From contig NZ_MDFN01000023.1 in the NCBI RefSeq assembly GCF_001730525.1, positions 1 through 64,000 on the forward strand: a stretch of 64,000 bases of DNA, read 5' to 3'. A program made the translations under genes and the position numbers. Below are positions 51,767 to 61,922 of this stretch, one piece after another; within the stretch, counting starts at the first letter, position 1; each line of letters begins with the position of its first letter. This DNA comes from Arcticibacter eurypsychrophilus. GTDB taxonomy: Bacteria; Bacteroidota; Bacteroidia; Sphingobacteriales; Sphingobacteriaceae. Below the pieces are notes generated by a model. The model was given only the letters and a program-made list of their open reading frames with translations, did not search any database and was not told the DNA's origin.

Positions 51767-53605
51767 TTATTTGTGAGTTTCAAAAACAGGACTGCTAACT
51801 TGCTTTTTAAGCCATTGAGAAAACACGAGGATCTTCCAGATTTGAGGGTAACGGTTCCACTTACCAGTCATGTGCTCCTGAATAATTTCCTGCGTTCTTT
51901 TCACATTAATCCCGGGGATCTTTTCCAGTTCCTGTTTAGATAAGTTATCCATAACATACTCCTTAAGTTCCTTTCTGAACCATTCTTTAAAGGGCATTGT
52001 AAACCCTGCCTTTGGTCTCTTAAACAGATCGGGAGGTAAGTATTCGTACAGTACATCTTTCAAAATACGTTTTTGGTTTCCCTGGTAATATTTAAAATGA
52101 GTTGGCAAACTACGGGTAAATTCTATGATCCGATAATCCATTAAAGGTGCCCTGGACTCCAGAGAAAATGCCATAGATGCCCGATCAACTTTTGTGTTAA
52201 TATCACCGTTTAAATACGTCTTAATGTCAAAATCGGATAATGTCTCTAACAGGTTTTTTGATTTATCATCAAAAATAGATCGGAATGGATTTCCCATTCC
52301 TTTGTCCGGTTCTGCAATCCATGAATTTTCCATACCACCAAACATCCTGATATAGAGCACTTCAATATCCTTTATAGAAATACCCATGGCAATAAGCTTG
52401 TGGACATAATTGGGCGAAAGTTTGACTATTGATCCCAAAGACTGACGAACGGGCAAAGGTAATTTAAACAGGTTATTTACTAATTTTATCCATCGATATC
52501 TCGAATAGCCGATAAAGGCTTCATCTCCACCATCTCCACTTAATGCTACTGTAACCTTTTTACGGGTATACTTACTTAACAACATGGTTGGAATGGCACT
52601 TGAATCTGCAAATGGCTCATCGTAATATTTAGAAAAATCATTAATCAGATCAATGCCTTCATTATAATTACATTCGATGGTTTGGTGCTCAGTTCGAAGA
52701 TAGGAAGCAACCAGGCGCGCGTATGAACTTTCATCAAAACCCTTTTCATTAAATTTAATGGAAAACGTTTTGACATGATTTACTTTCCTCGATGCAAGAG
52801 CTGCAATCAGAGAAGAGTCTATACCTCCCGAAAGAAAAACTCCCAATGGGACATCTGCATGCATTCGAATCGCAACGGCATCCTGTAACAATTCTTTAAG
52901 GGTACGCTTTGCCTCCATATACCCCCCCGTAAATTTGTTCGTCCTATTGTAATCGAGATCCCAATATTTTTCAATATTTAAAGAGCCTGAACTAAGTTGA
53001 TATGTAAATCGGGTTCCTGCTGAAAGTTGATTCACCTCTTGCCAGATAGATCGGGGTTCGGGGATATATCCCCAAAAAAAGTATTCATTAACCGCCTGCT
53101 GATCTAACGTAAAATTCCTTTCAATTTTAAGTTGAGATGACTGGCTGGCAAATTCAAATGAATAACCAGTGTGACAATAATAAAAAGGCTTTTTACCTAA
53201 TCGGTCCCTTGCTCCGAAAAGTTTGTTTTTCCTGATGTCGTAAATCACAAAGGAGAACATGCCATTAAAACTATTCACACATTCATCACCATATTCAAGG
53301 TAAGCCGCACAGATGACTTCAGTATCTGATGTGGTGCTGAAGTTATAACCCTTCTTTTCAAGCTTCGCTTTTAGAGACAAGTAATTATAGATCTCCCCAT
53401 TAAATACTATTTTAAGGTGCAAATAAGTAAAAGGTTGATTTGAACGTGAATCCAAATCTAGTATTGCAAGTCTGTTATGACCCAATGTAACCTCCCCTAT
53501 ATGCTCAAATGCAGAATAATCGGGCCCCCTATGATTTGCCAGAGACAATTTTGCCCGTATTATTTCATCGCTATACTTAATTGTAGAACCGTAGATACCA
53601 CACAT
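51767..53605 (-). CDS. asnB: Asparagine-synthase-like amidotransferase 2
   Basis: A 612-residue class II amidotransferase; the start at 53605 puts the catalytic Cys directly after Met (MCGIYG), as needed after Met removal. Motifs are HRGPDYSAF, NGEIYNYLSL, FNGMFSFVIYD and the PPi loop LSGGIDSSL. It is diverged from the first AsnB-like protein (48742-50637), so this is an old duplication or two separate acquisitions. It may have another acceptor, e.g. a second uronic acid or an amino-acid substituent of the polysaccharide. Gaps to the neighbouring GT4 genes are short, consistent with one operon. Confidence 0.85.
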   Translation of the reverse strand: MCGIYGSTIKYSDEIIRAKLSLANHRGPDYSAFEHIGEVTLGHNRLAILDLDSRSNQPFTYLHLKIVFNGEIYNYLSLKAKLEKKGYNFSTTSDTEVICAAYLEYGDECVNSFNGMFSFVIYDIRKNKLFGARDRLGKKPFYYCHTGYSFEFASQSSQLKIERNFTLDQQAVNEYFFWGYIPEPRSIWQEVNQLSAGTRFTYQLSSGSLNIEKYWDLDYNRTNKFTGGYMEAKRTLKELLQDAVAIRMHADVPLGVFLSGGIDSSLIAALASRKVNHVKTFSIKFNEKGFDESSYARLVASYLRTEHQTIECNYNEGIDLINDFSKYYDEPFADSSAIPTMLLSKYTRKKVTVALSGDGGDEAFIGYSRYRWIKLVNNLFKLPLPVRQSLGSIVKLSPNYVHKLIAMGISIKDIEVLYIRMFGGMENSWIAEPDKGMGNPFRSIFDDKSKNLLETLSDFDIKTYLNGDINTKVDRASMAFSLESRAPLMDYRIIEFTRSLPTHFKYYQGNQKRILKDVLYEYLPPDLFKRPKAGFTMPFKEWFRKELKEYVMDNLSKQELEKIPGINVKRTQEIIQEHMTGKWNRYPQIWKILVFSQWLKKQVSSPVFETHK

Positions 53606-53656
53606 ACACTTATATGATTTTATTTTAAAAGATGACAATTTTGACAAAACGTGTCT

Positions 53657-54712
53657 TTACAGTAACAATTTTTCATATTGTTTAACTACTTTTTCAACTC
53701 CAAAACGGTTGTTCACATCTTCCTTAATAGATAAAGAATCCCATTTTCTATTGCAGGCTTTAACAACGTGAGATGCAAAACAATCCATATCATCCTGGTT
53801 GATGATATACCCGTTAAAATCGTTGCGAAGCATTTCGGAAATGCCACTTACCCGAAAAGCTACAACAGGGATACCTACTGATAAAGATTCAAGTACCACA
53901 TTGGGGAAGCCTTCTGTTAAAGAGGTTAATACCATGAGGTCATGATTAACGATCGTATTTAAAATATCTGGTATCAGGCCTACCACATGCACCCGCTCTC
54001 CGAGTTGAAGTAAACTGATCTCTTTTTTAATGGCTTCTTTCATGGGGCCTTCACCAGCTATCGTAAGTGTATAATCAACAGGTAGTTTTTTTATAATATG
54101 CAGCAGTCTGATTATTCCTTTTTCTATAGCCAACCGGGCAACTAGAATAAGCTTTTTACCTGCTCGTACTTTTTCCACTTTCTGGAGGCTTGTTAACAGG
54201 ACAGGATTCGGAATAACCACCAATTTATGCATAGGAATATGATACAAATTGGCCATTGCATCGTGAATTTCATTCGACTGGCAAACAGCAACTTTAAACC
54301 TAAAATAGGTAAGCCGAACAAAGAGGTCCCAAAATTTCTCTTTTGGTCCCCCAAGTTTAGCCGTCATATTCATCACATTTGATTCACGGCCAATAAGTAC
54401 AGGAACGGGTGCAAAAAGAGAAACAAAAGAAAGCAATGTATTAATATGACCTCCTGTCGTAAAAATGGCATAAGGTCGTACTGCCTTTATTAAACTACGG
54501 AGTTTAAAAAATGAATTGGATGCACGGATTGAATTCAGATTGATGACATTAACGCCATCAATATCAGCTGAAAAAAAGGAATTTCTGGAGTCTAGCAGTA
54601 CCAAACTTACCTCATAAAATGACTTATCTAAATATTGGGACAAAAGCCAGAATACTCTTTCAGATCCTCCTGCTCTTAAATGGCTTACTATAAAAAACAC
54701 CTTTTTTTTCAT
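53657..54712 (-). CDS. GT4 glycosyltransferase
   Basis: A 351-residue GT-B glycosyltransferase. The N-terminal VSHLRAGGSERVFWLLSQYL is the acceptor-side loop of GT4 enzymes, and TSLTEGFPNVVLESLSVGIPVVAF holds the E-x7-E donor site, with RLAIEKGIIRLLHI before it. It is one of four GT4 proteins in the cluster, each diverged, which implies a repeat unit of several different linkages. It sits between an AsnB-like gene and a GT2 gene. Confidence 0.85.
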   Translation of the reverse strand: MKKKVFFIVSHLRAGGSERVFWLLSQYLDKSFYEVSLVLLDSRNSFFSADIDGVNVINLNSIRASNSFFKLRSLIKAVRPYAIFTTGGHINTLLSFVSLFAPVPVLIGRESNVMNMTAKLGGPKEKFWDLFVRLTYFRFKVAVCQSNEIHDAMANLYHIPMHKLVVIPNPVLLTSLQKVEKVRAGKKLILVARLAIEKGIIRLLHIIKKLPVDYTLTIAGEGPMKEAIKKEISLLQLGERVHVVGLIPDILNTIVNHDLMVLTSLTEGFPNVVLESLSVGIPVVAFRVSGISEMLRNDFNGYIINQDDMDCFASHVVKACNRKWDSLSIKEDVNNRFGVEKVVKQYEKLLL

Positions 54713-54733
54713 TAGAATTTGAATTCTTCTATT

Positions 54734-55522
54734 TTAATTTTGGTTTTTCTTTTCGAAGTAAAAGCGCATTAAGGAATAACAAATCATTTTGAAATTGATT
54801 TTCAGGTAAAGCATGTAATTAAGTCGTTTAAGATCTGCTCCAAATTCTTTCAAATACAAAGCATATCCTTCACTCATTTGTGCCGAATTTTTCATGCCGC
54901 TTAAACGAACGGAAATACGGTCGTCGCCCTGATCATCAACAAGCACAAGGGGCTCCGTATCATAATAGATCTTACATCCCACCTTTGCCATGCTTAGCCA
55001 GGTGATACTTTCATAACCCCTCAGGTTTCGAAGTAAATTCTTTTGCATCAATTGCGTTTTGCATACCGGCAAGTATTCGCCAACAGGATTAACAAGCATA
55101 TCGGTATAGGACTTAATGCCCCAAAAGGCAGGATCATACATCAAAGCATTATTTTTCAACACCTTGGTGCCACAAAAAACGACATCATACCTGTTATTCA
55201 AAATCAATTTGTTTAAATATTTTAGTCCATTAACTTCCAATAGATCATCTGAATCCAATAAGACCACATATTCATGCTTTGCATTTAAAATACCTGTATT
55301 TTTTGCGCTTGCAACTCCCCGGTTAGAAGGGTGTTTAATTAAGCGTAACTGGTTATTTAAAATATATTTCTGAAGTAATGTTTCTGTATCATCGGTAGAA
55401 CCATCATCCACTATCACGATTTCAGATGTTAGCGCCCATTCGGGTTGATTCAAGATACTATCAATTGCCCTGCTTACTTTCAAAGCTCGATTATAGGTTG
55501 GTATAACAAATGAAAATAGCAT
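54734..55522 (-). CDS. GT2 glycosyltransferase
   Basis: A 262-residue inverting glycosyltransferase of the GT-A type. It starts with FSFVIPTYNRALKVSRAIDSIL, followed by IVIVDDGSTDDTE and the metal-binding D-S-D-D in VVLLDSDDLL. There are no membrane helices, so it is a soluble or peripheral enzyme. It adds one sugar of the repeat unit. It is directly downstream of the Wzy-like polymerase (10-bp gap). Confidence 0.85.
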   Translation of the reverse strand: MLFSFVIPTYNRALKVSRAIDSILNQPEWALTSEIVIVDDGSTDDTETLLQKYILNNQLRLIKHPSNRGVASAKNTGILNAKHEYVVLLDSDDLLEVNGLKYLNKLILNNRYDVVFCGTKVLKNNALMYDPAFWGIKSYTDMLVNPVGEYLPVCKTQLMQKNLLRNLRGYESITWLSMAKVGCKIYYDTEPLVLVDDQGDDRISVRLSGMKNSAQMSEGYALYLKEFGADLKRLNYMLYLKINFKMICYSLMRFYFEKKNQN

Positions 55523-55532
55523 ATATTAAGAT

Positions 55533-56732
55533 TTAAATTTCCAATTTAGCATGCTCCTTTTCTACATCTTTAGCCTTATTCAGATGAAGAATACTGATGT
55601 ACAAAAATAAAGTAGGTCCATCTGCGCTGATCAGCCAGGCATTATGAGATAGCGCATTAATTGAAATCGCTAAAAATGAAAAGCATAAACAAATGAGCAT
55701 CGCATTTTCCTTTAGCCTGATTTCCTTTAAAGCAGCAATACCTATTCGCACAATTTTGCTGTATACGGCTAATAATAATCCTAATCCCAAGAAAGGTCCC
55801 AGGTAAGTAAAAAACATCAGGTAGGCATTGTGTGAGGTAATACCAGATGAAAATACTCGGTTTCTATAAATTACGTCACCCCAACTTTTACCATAAAACA
55901 CCAAGCCTAAGGGATAATCTGCGTAAATGTTGAGGTTCTCTGCAACAAGTCCGGAACGGTTAAACTCAGGATCATTCTTCTCATTTTTACTCAGGATATT
56001 ATTGTTATTATCCGAACTGTCTTTCAATACATAATTATAAAACAGAAGACTGGTACAAATAGCGATCCCTATGATAAAAATAGCTTTGTACCGATAATAC
56101 AGCAACGAAAAAAGTAAAATAGAGCAAGCAAAAGTGATGAATACAGAGCGTTGCATGCCTAAATAAATAAATAGCAGGCAAGTTAAAAACACTAAAATCT
56201 TGATATAGAATGGTTGATGGAATACGATTGTATAGATCACGGCAAATGATACTAAAGCGGCTAGTTGATATCCAAAAGTAAATTGTGAAATGGCAATACC
56301 GGAAGGACTTTGTAACACCATTTCATTCATAATCAACTCCCTAACACTATTCATCTGCGCATAAAAATGATTCAGAACCATGACTACAGCAGAGAATGCC
56401 AGAAGCAGGTAAAAGATGAGTATGGAATAATTAAACCGACTTCTGTTTGTATTTACAAAATAATTAAAATAGCAAACACAAATAACCATGCTGATAAAGG
56501 TTGCAATAAAAGTTCTAAAGTCAGATAACCCTATGATATAGTAGCAAAAAACCGAAGCAATTAAAACAAGCAGTTCTTTCCAATAGTAAAAATGATCACT
56601 TTTTTCTTTGTACAAAACGATTAGGGGAAAGCAAAACAGTAAAGGGGCTGGTATTCTAAAAATATCAGTCATAAAAACTCCGTATGTTAATGCATACAGA
56701 TAAAAAATCATGAGTATAACCAATAGTTTCAT
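55533..56732 (-). CDS. wzy: Wzy-like O-antigen polymerase/ligase
   Basis: A 399-residue integral membrane protein with about ten to twelve hydrophobic helices. A large periplasmic loop precedes HNAYLMFFTYLGPFLGLG, and the QRSVFITF stretch lies in the middle; both are typical of the O-antigen ligase/polymerase superfamily. It would polymerise lipid-linked repeat units in the periplasm. With Wzx at the right edge this makes a Wzx/Wzy-dependent pathway likely. A role as O-antigen ligase cannot be excluded. Confidence 0.8.
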   Translation of the reverse strand: MKLLVILMIFYLYALTYGVFMTDIFRIPAPLLFCFPLIVLYKEKSDHFYYWKELLVLIASVFCYYIIGLSDFRTFIATFISMVICVCYFNYFVNTNRSRFNYSILIFYLLLAFSAVVMVLNHFYAQMNSVRELIMNEMVLQSPSGIAISQFTFGYQLAALVSFAVIYTIVFHQPFYIKILVFLTCLLFIYLGMQRSVFITFACSILLFSLLYYRYKAIFIIGIAICTSLLFYNYVLKDSSDNNNNILSKNEKNDPEFNRSGLVAENLNIYADYPLGLVFYGKSWGDVIYRNRVFSSGITSHNAYLMFFTYLGPFLGLGLLLAVYSKIVRIGIAALKEIRLKENAMLICLCFSFLAISINALSHNAWLISADGPTLFLYISILHLNKAKDVEKEHAKLEI

Positions 56733-56781
56733 TACAATATTAATAAGTCAATATAAACAGAAGCACCCCTAATTAAGGGGT

Positions 56782-57858
56782 TCAATTAATAGCACTTAAC
56801 AGCGTATTAATAAATGTTTCGGGATCGTTTACCACTTTTTTATACCTTTCTTGCCCATGGATAGCAATGTGTTTGTAGTCTAAAAAATTATTTTTAATAT
56901 GCTCCAATTTTTCTGGTAAATCATCCAGATTCCATTTGACAGGAATATAAGTTTCATTAGGAACGTACATATCCGGGTAAGTAATCAAATGATCCATAGA
57001 TGGTTTAATGAGCAATGCTCCTGAAATAAACGATTCAAAGTCACGATAACAAACTTCTCCCCATCCAAAAGGACTAATGCATAACTTCGAGTTCCTTAAC
57101 TCTTTCCAATAGCTTTTTTTGGGTATTACCGGTCCGCTTGCCACGTTCATGCTTGCATTTTTAAGATAGGACATCACTTTGTTTCGTTGTTCAGATACCC
57201 TGTCCGGTCCGCTTTTTTCATAGTGAATAGTGCCTCTAAAGGTTAAATCCAAAGGTCTGGTTTCAGCGACCTGACTAAACTTAATCGGGTATAAGCTGTA
57301 ATTTAAATAGTTACTTAACCTACTCATCTTGTAACCAAAATAACGGTAGTCATTCAACCCTAAATTCCATCCCAGTTTTATTTTATGCAGCTGGTTTACA
57401 GGACATGGCTGAAAGGATGAAGTGCCAAACTCATCATTATCGATCCATACTCTCAAATTATTATTCATAGGAGCGCCTGCATAATATTCTTTGTCTTTTA
57501 GAATTTGTTTTTTCAAAAAAACATCGACAAAGGGAATAATTGGAAAATCACTTGAGCCGGAAGAGTCTGCAGCATCAAACCAAATCAGCTTTCCATTCGC
57601 CTTTTTCATTTGAAGAAGATAGGCAATCAGCTCTTCTTCGTTTTGCTGATTCCGATCATGAACACTTTGCCATCCAGGATTAAAATAACGGGAATGTAAA
57701 ATTAAATAATCAGCTTCTTTCAACTCTTTATGTAAGTGATTATGGTAGCATTTAACCTCATATCCTCTTTCCATAAGTTGTTCTTTCCAACGATAAAATG
57801 GATGTGTTTCACAGTAAAACCGCTGGGCTGGCCAATCTAATATTTTAATCTTTTTCAT
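56782..57858 (-). CDS. Glycosyltransferase, unclassified GT-B-like
   Basis: A 358-residue protein. It starts with KIKILDWPAQRFYCETHPFYRWKEQLMERGYEV and has the C-terminal block KLCISPFGWGEVCYRDFESFISGALLIKPSMDHLITYPDMY, which resembles the nucleotide-sugar-binding region of GT1/GT4-like and exostosin-like transferases. The typical E-x7-E is not obvious; an acidic pair E-V-C-Y-R-D-F-E may replace it. There is no signal peptide. Its context among GTs and the sugar transferase supports a glycosyltransfer role; the family is uncertain. Confidence 0.6.
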   Translation of the reverse strand: MKKIKILDWPAQRFYCETHPFYRWKEQLMERGYEVKCYHNHLHKELKEADYLILHSRYFNPGWQSVHDRNQQNEEELIAYLLQMKKANGKLIWFDAADSSGSSDFPIIPFVDVFLKKQILKDKEYYAGAPMNNNLRVWIDNDEFGTSSFQPCPVNQLHKIKLGWNLGLNDYRYFGYKMSRLSNYLNYSLYPIKFSQVAETRPLDLTFRGTIHYEKSGPDRVSEQRNKVMSYLKNASMNVASGPVIPKKSYWKELRNSKLCISPFGWGEVCYRDFESFISGALLIKPSMDHLITYPDMYVPNETYIPVKWNLDDLPEKLEHIKNNFLDYKHIAIHGQERYKKVVNDPETFINTLLSAIN

Positions 57859-57892
57859 AAAACAGTTCGGTACAATAGAAATTTATAAACAA

Positions 57893-58492
57893 TTAGCGGT
57901 TAAACACAATATTCTTTATAGTTAACAGAATGATCTTCATATCTATCCATAGATTATGATGGTCAACATATTTTAAATTCTGTTTAATCTTATCAGGTAT
58001 CACCTGTTCAATATAGAAGGTTTCAGGATTTGCAGATGTTGCTAATAATTGATTTTCATTTATATATGTAATAGAGGCCCAGTCTGTGATTCCCGGCTTC
58101 ACACTTAATACCCGTTGTTGCTGTAAATTATATAAGTTTACATATTTGCTCACCTCAGGTCTGGGTCCTACAAAGCTCATTTCTCCGGTTAAAATATTAA
58201 ATAATTGGGGCAGTTCATCAATCTTATATTTTCTTAAAAAATAACCGCATGGGGTAATTCTACTATCACGAAATCCGATTGTCAACTCTCCTGTCTGATC
58301 AGCACCTATTCGCATAGTCCTGAATTTTAATAAGCTGAAAGCGGCACTATTGCGTCCAATTCTGGTTTGACGGTACAGGACTCCTCCCTTTGAATTTATC
58401 ATGATACAGATCGATACCAGCAAAAATAAAGGGATCAGCAATATGATTCCTAACAACGATACCAGTACATCAAAAATCCTTTTACTACTCAT
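57893..58492 (-). CDS. Initiating sugar-1-phosphate transferase (PglC/WcaJ family)
   Basis: A 199-residue bacterial sugar transferase of the short, one-membrane-segment type like PglC. A reentrant helix is at about 5-30 (FDVLVSLLGIILLIPLFLL), then RQTRIGRNSAAFSLLKFRTMRIGAD, YKIDELPQLFNILTGEMSFVGPRPEV, with the Asp-Glu catalytic pair, and KPGITDWASI. It moves a sugar phosphate (possibly QuiNAc4NAc-type) onto undecaprenyl phosphate and starts the repeat unit. The dehydratase and aminotransferases in the cluster would supply such a sugar. Confidence 0.9.
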   Translation of the reverse strand: MSSKRIFDVLVSLLGIILLIPLFLLVSICIMINSKGGVLYRQTRIGRNSAAFSLLKFRTMRIGADQTGELTIGFRDSRITPCGYFLRKYKIDELPQLFNILTGEMSFVGPRPEVSKYVNLYNLQQQRVLSVKPGITDWASITYINENQLLATSANPETFYIEQVIPDKIKQNLKYVDHHNLWIDMKIILLTIKNIVFNR

Positions 58493-58501
58493 GACTTTTA
58501 A

Positions 58502-59788
58502 TTAAGATGCAATTTGTATTAAATCACTATTCACCGTGTGCAATTGAACTGCTTCTATCGTATTTTCTATGATATAATCAACCTCCACATCCGTTAATTG
58601 TGGATATATGGGCAGTGATATTTCGCAGGAATATTGCTTGTAGCTATTCGGATAATGTTCAATATCATATCCAATGCTTTTAAAGTAAGTAAGCATGGGC
58701 ATTGGGATAAAATGCACATTAACTACTATGCCTTTACTTAATAAGAAGTCGATAATTTGATCCCTTTCGGCTTCGGTAATACCTTTAACCCGTAAGGGAA
58801 ACAAATGATAAGAGGATTCTCTACTCCGATCTTTCAATGCAGGAGGAATAAACCAGGGAAACATGCTAAACAAGCGGCAATACTTCATGGCAATTTTTTT
58901 CCGGAGCGGCAATAAAAGTGTTGGATATTGCCTAATCTGAGCGAGCCCCACTGCCGCACAAATGTCAGGCATATTGATCTTTAGCCCTTTAAACAAAATA
59001 TCGTATCTCCAGCTGGCACCCATTGCTTTAGCAAAGGCGTCTCTATTTTGTCCGTTGAGCGAAAAGATCTTTAAAAAATTATACTCCTCTTTATTATTAA
59101 AGATTACAGGAAGATTCAGACAGATGCATCCACCCTCAGCAGTTGTAATATTTTTCACGGCATGGAAAGAAAAAATAGCAATATCACTTTTTTGAGCAGA
59201 AGGAACGCCTTTATAGGTAGCTCCAATGGAATGAGCAGCATCAGCAATCAATATTATTCTGCCCATAGCTGCTTGTTTTTCAGACTCCGGAACGAATAGT
59301 TTATTAATATCAGGGTCTCTAATCAGTTTATTGATACTATCATAGTGACAAGGCCAACCTGCAATATCGACAGCTAAAATTGCCTTCGTTTTACTTGTTA
59401 TGGCTTTTCTTATCTTTTTGGGATCTATTGTAAAATCGTCCAGTACATCCACCATTACAGGTGTTGCTCCGCAATTCAAAACGCATAAAGCAGTCGCACA
59501 ATAAGAATAAGCAGGAACAATTACCTCATCTCCTTCTTTCACACCAAACCATTTTAACATCATGATTGCTCCTGAAGTCCAGGAATTTACACATACCGCT
59601 GCCTTAGAACCGGTCAAATTCATAATTTCTATTTCTAAGGCCTTAACTTTAGGGCCCGATGTGATCCATTTTGAATGGAGCGTATCAACTACCTGATCAA
59701 TCACGGATTGATCAATAAATGGTGGAGAAAAGGGAATATTCATAGGGTTGATTTTTGTAAATTCCACAATACTTGATACTGTACTCAT
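58502..59788 (-). CDS. DegT/DnrJ/EryC1 aminotransferase 1
   Basis: A 428-residue PLP enzyme. Residue numbers count from ATG 59788; an internal ATG at 59743 (MNIPFSPPFID) is an equally likely start. VCVNSWTSGAIMMLKW, VPAYSYCATA, DAAHSIGA (183-190) and SFHAVKNITTAEGG with K212 as the PLP lysine are all present. Such enzymes aminate the C4 (or C3) keto group of nucleotide-linked 6-deoxy sugars, here most likely the product of the FlaA1-type dehydratase. It is 10 bp upstream of the initiating sugar transferase. Confidence 0.88.
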   Translation of the reverse strand: MSTVSSIVEFTKINPMNIPFSPPFIDQSVIDQVVDTLHSKWITSGPKVKALEIEIMNLTGSKAAVCVNSWTSGAIMMLKWFGVKEGDEVIVPAYSYCATALCVLNCGATPVMVDVLDDFTIDPKKIRKAITSKTKAILAVDIAGWPCHYDSINKLIRDPDINKLFVPESEKQAAMGRIILIADAAHSIGATYKGVPSAQKSDIAIFSFHAVKNITTAEGGCICLNLPVIFNNKEEYNFLKIFSLNGQNRDAFAKAMGASWRYDILFKGLKINMPDICAAVGLAQIRQYPTLLLPLRKKIAMKYCRLFSMFPWFIPPALKDRSRESSYHLFPLRVKGITEAERDQIIDFLLSKGIVVNVHFIPMPMLTYFKSIGYDIEHYPNSYKQYSCEISLPIYPQLTDVEVDYIIENTIEAVQLHTVNSDLIQIAS

Positions 59789-59893
59789 GATCAGTATTCT
59801 CTCGGTAACTTGATATTAAAATCAAATAGTTGAAGAAAACCAATCTGCTATACAAGTTTTAAACAGATTAGAAAAATTTGCATTTAATTATAA

Positions 59894-60988
59894 TTATAGA
59901 TCCTCGATTATTTTTTCCCATTTAGCGGAAATAACATCCAGCGCATTGGTTTGATTAATTAATCGGGCATTAACAGCTAATTTAGCTTTCAGAACAGGGT
60001 CAGATAGTACCTTAAAAATAGATTCTGACATTTTTTTTATACTCTTATTTTGAATCAACAAACCGTTCTTGCCATGATTGATAATTTCTGATGGGCCAAA
60101 TTCACAGTCCATTGCGATACTGGGGCAACCTATACTCATCGCTTCAATCAAAGCATTCGGATAACCTTCTTCTCTTGAAGGAAGGACAAACACTTCTGCC
60201 TGATGATAATAATCTTGTAGATTTGTCTTTGAACCTATCAATTGCACGCTGGAACCTAATTGAAGCGAATCAACTTGTTTCCGAAGCGCTTCTAATTCTA
60301 TCCCTTCCCCAGCGATCAGCAAATCGGTATCGGTTGACTTTATACTTGCATAAGCCTCAATTAACTGGTCAAAGCCTTTTTCGTATGATAATCGGCCGAC
60401 CCCTAATATAAATTTTGAGGAATGAACTCTTTGATTAGAAAAAGAGGTAAAAATAGTAACCGGATTTTTTATGACTACTAAATTAATAAGATGCTGAAAT
60501 GCTTTAATCTTTTTCAATGCCAATGCAATCCCTCTGGAAGGAAGCACTACAGCTTTAGCCTTACTGTAAATGACAAAAGTGATCCATTTAAGAAAACTTC
60601 CAAATTGGTTAAGCGTATGATCAGGAGTTGTTCGTTCTGATACAATATAAGGAGTGCGTGTCAAAAGGCAGGTAATTCCTGTCCACAGATTAGCACTGGT
60701 CATGAAAGAAATCACAATTATTGGTTTTTCAGTAATTAAAAGGTTTACTAATTTACAACCAGTAAGTGCCGCATAATACAACCTGTAAAACACACTGTTT
60801 GCCCTTCGATCTATTAAATAAATGACTTTAATTTCCTGAGGGATTGTATAGGATGATTCAGCATAGTTGAGGCAAATGATATGAACAGCATAATTACGTT
60901 GCTGTAAATAACCTGCAAGAGTACTTACCACACGCTCTGCTCCACCACCTTGTAACGTATTGATCACAAAAAACAGCTTGCCTTTCAT
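59894..60988 (-). CDS. GT4 glycosyltransferase
   Basis: A 364-residue GT-B enzyme. It starts with the acceptor loop VINTLQGGGAERVVSTLAGYL, then VGRLSYEKGFDQLIEAY and the donor site PSREEGYPNALIEAMSIGCPSIAMDCEFGPSEII with E-x7-E. The last block with GPSEI resembles GalNAc/GalA-type transferases, which is only suggestive. It stands between a GT2 gene and a DegT aminotransferase. Confidence 0.85.
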   Translation of the reverse strand: MKGKLFFVINTLQGGGAERVVSTLAGYLQQRNYAVHIICLNYAESSYTIPQEIKVIYLIDRRANSVFYRLYYAALTGCKLVNLLITEKPIIVISFMTSANLWTGITCLLTRTPYIVSERTTPDHTLNQFGSFLKWITFVIYSKAKAVVLPSRGIALALKKIKAFQHLINLVVIKNPVTIFTSFSNQRVHSSKFILGVGRLSYEKGFDQLIEAYASIKSTDTDLLIAGEGIELEALRKQVDSLQLGSSVQLIGSKTNLQDYYHQAEVFVLPSREEGYPNALIEAMSIGCPSIAMDCEFGPSEIINHGKNGLLIQNKSIKKMSESIFKVLSDPVLKAKLAVNARLINQTNALDVISAKWEKIIEDL

Positions 60989-61025
60989 TTTTACTTTTGA
61001 GGATTAAAATCAAGAATCTATTATA

Positions 61026-61883
61026 CTAGATTAGCTTGGTCAATGTATGGTATGCCTTAGAAATATTTAAATTCCTCATATCAAATAGCAGATACCGGGA
61101 TATGTACATTTTTAGCAACTCCTTTTTAGATATGGATGAATAACGAAAGTTGTTGATTATTACATTAAAGTCACTGATCATTCTGCCCTTTCTAACTTTC
61201 CCATCTATCAGGCTCCATATACCTCCCCGATGTAAACGATACACAGCCATCACATCAGGTAATACGTAGATCTTTCCATTTGTCCAGGCCATGATATACA
61301 GTTTAAAAAGTGTGTCAGTTCCAAATGTTTTATAATACCAATCTTCAGCACCAATTTGTTTAACCCATCCATTATTCCTAACTACCAGGGAACAGATTCT
61401 TGTTTCTTCCTTTTTCCCCAGTAAAACATCATCAAAAGAAAACTCCAGTACTTCCGGTTTTTTATTTATGTAAACAAGCTTCCCTTGCTCATCTATCACT
61501 TTGGTATAATGGCAGCAAATAACATGTTGGGGATGGCTCTCCATAAAATCGACCTGTTTTTGTAACTTCAATGGATCACTCCAATAATCATCCCCATCAC
61601 ACATCGCAATATATTTCCCTTTTGCTTTATTAATTACCCTCACCTGGTTTTTTATTGCTCCTACATTGCTATCGCTAACTAAAAGATGAATTACATCAGG
61701 ATATCTGCGGGAATAAGATTCTATAATCGCTCTGGTCTGGTCGGTAGAGCAATCTTCACCAATTATTATTTCAAACTTAAAATTGGTAGTTTGCATTAGA
61801 AAACTATCTAATGCTTGTTTGATGTATTTTTCATGATTATATGAGATACAACATATACTCATCATTATTTCAAAATTCTTCAT
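61026..61883 (-). CDS. GT2 glycosyltransferase
   Basis: A 285-residue GT-A glycosyltransferase: MMSICCISYNHEKYIKQALDSFL, EIIIGEDCSTDQTRAIIESY and the metal-binding CDGDDYWSDPLK. Such proteins often transfer GlcNAc or a deoxy sugar. The YRLHRGGIWS segment near the end is often seen in this subgroup. It lies between the second DegT aminotransferase and a GT4 gene. Confidence 0.85.
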   Translation of the reverse strand: MKNFEIMMSICCISYNHEKYIKQALDSFLMQTTNFKFEIIIGEDCSTDQTRAIIESYSRRYPDVIHLLVSDSNVGAIKNQVRVINKAKGKYIAMCDGDDYWSDPLKLQKQVDFMESHPQHVICCHYTKVIDEQGKLVYINKKPEVLEFSFDDVLLGKKEETRICSLVVRNNGWVKQIGAEDWYYKTFGTDTLFKLYIMAWTNGKIYVLPDVMAVYRLHRGGIWSLIDGKVRKGRMISDFNVIINNFRYSSISKKELLKMYISRYLLFDMRNLNISKAYHTLTKLI

Positions 61884-61922
61884 TTTATTTTCTTTACGAC
61901 AACAAAAGGGTCACCGTATTCA

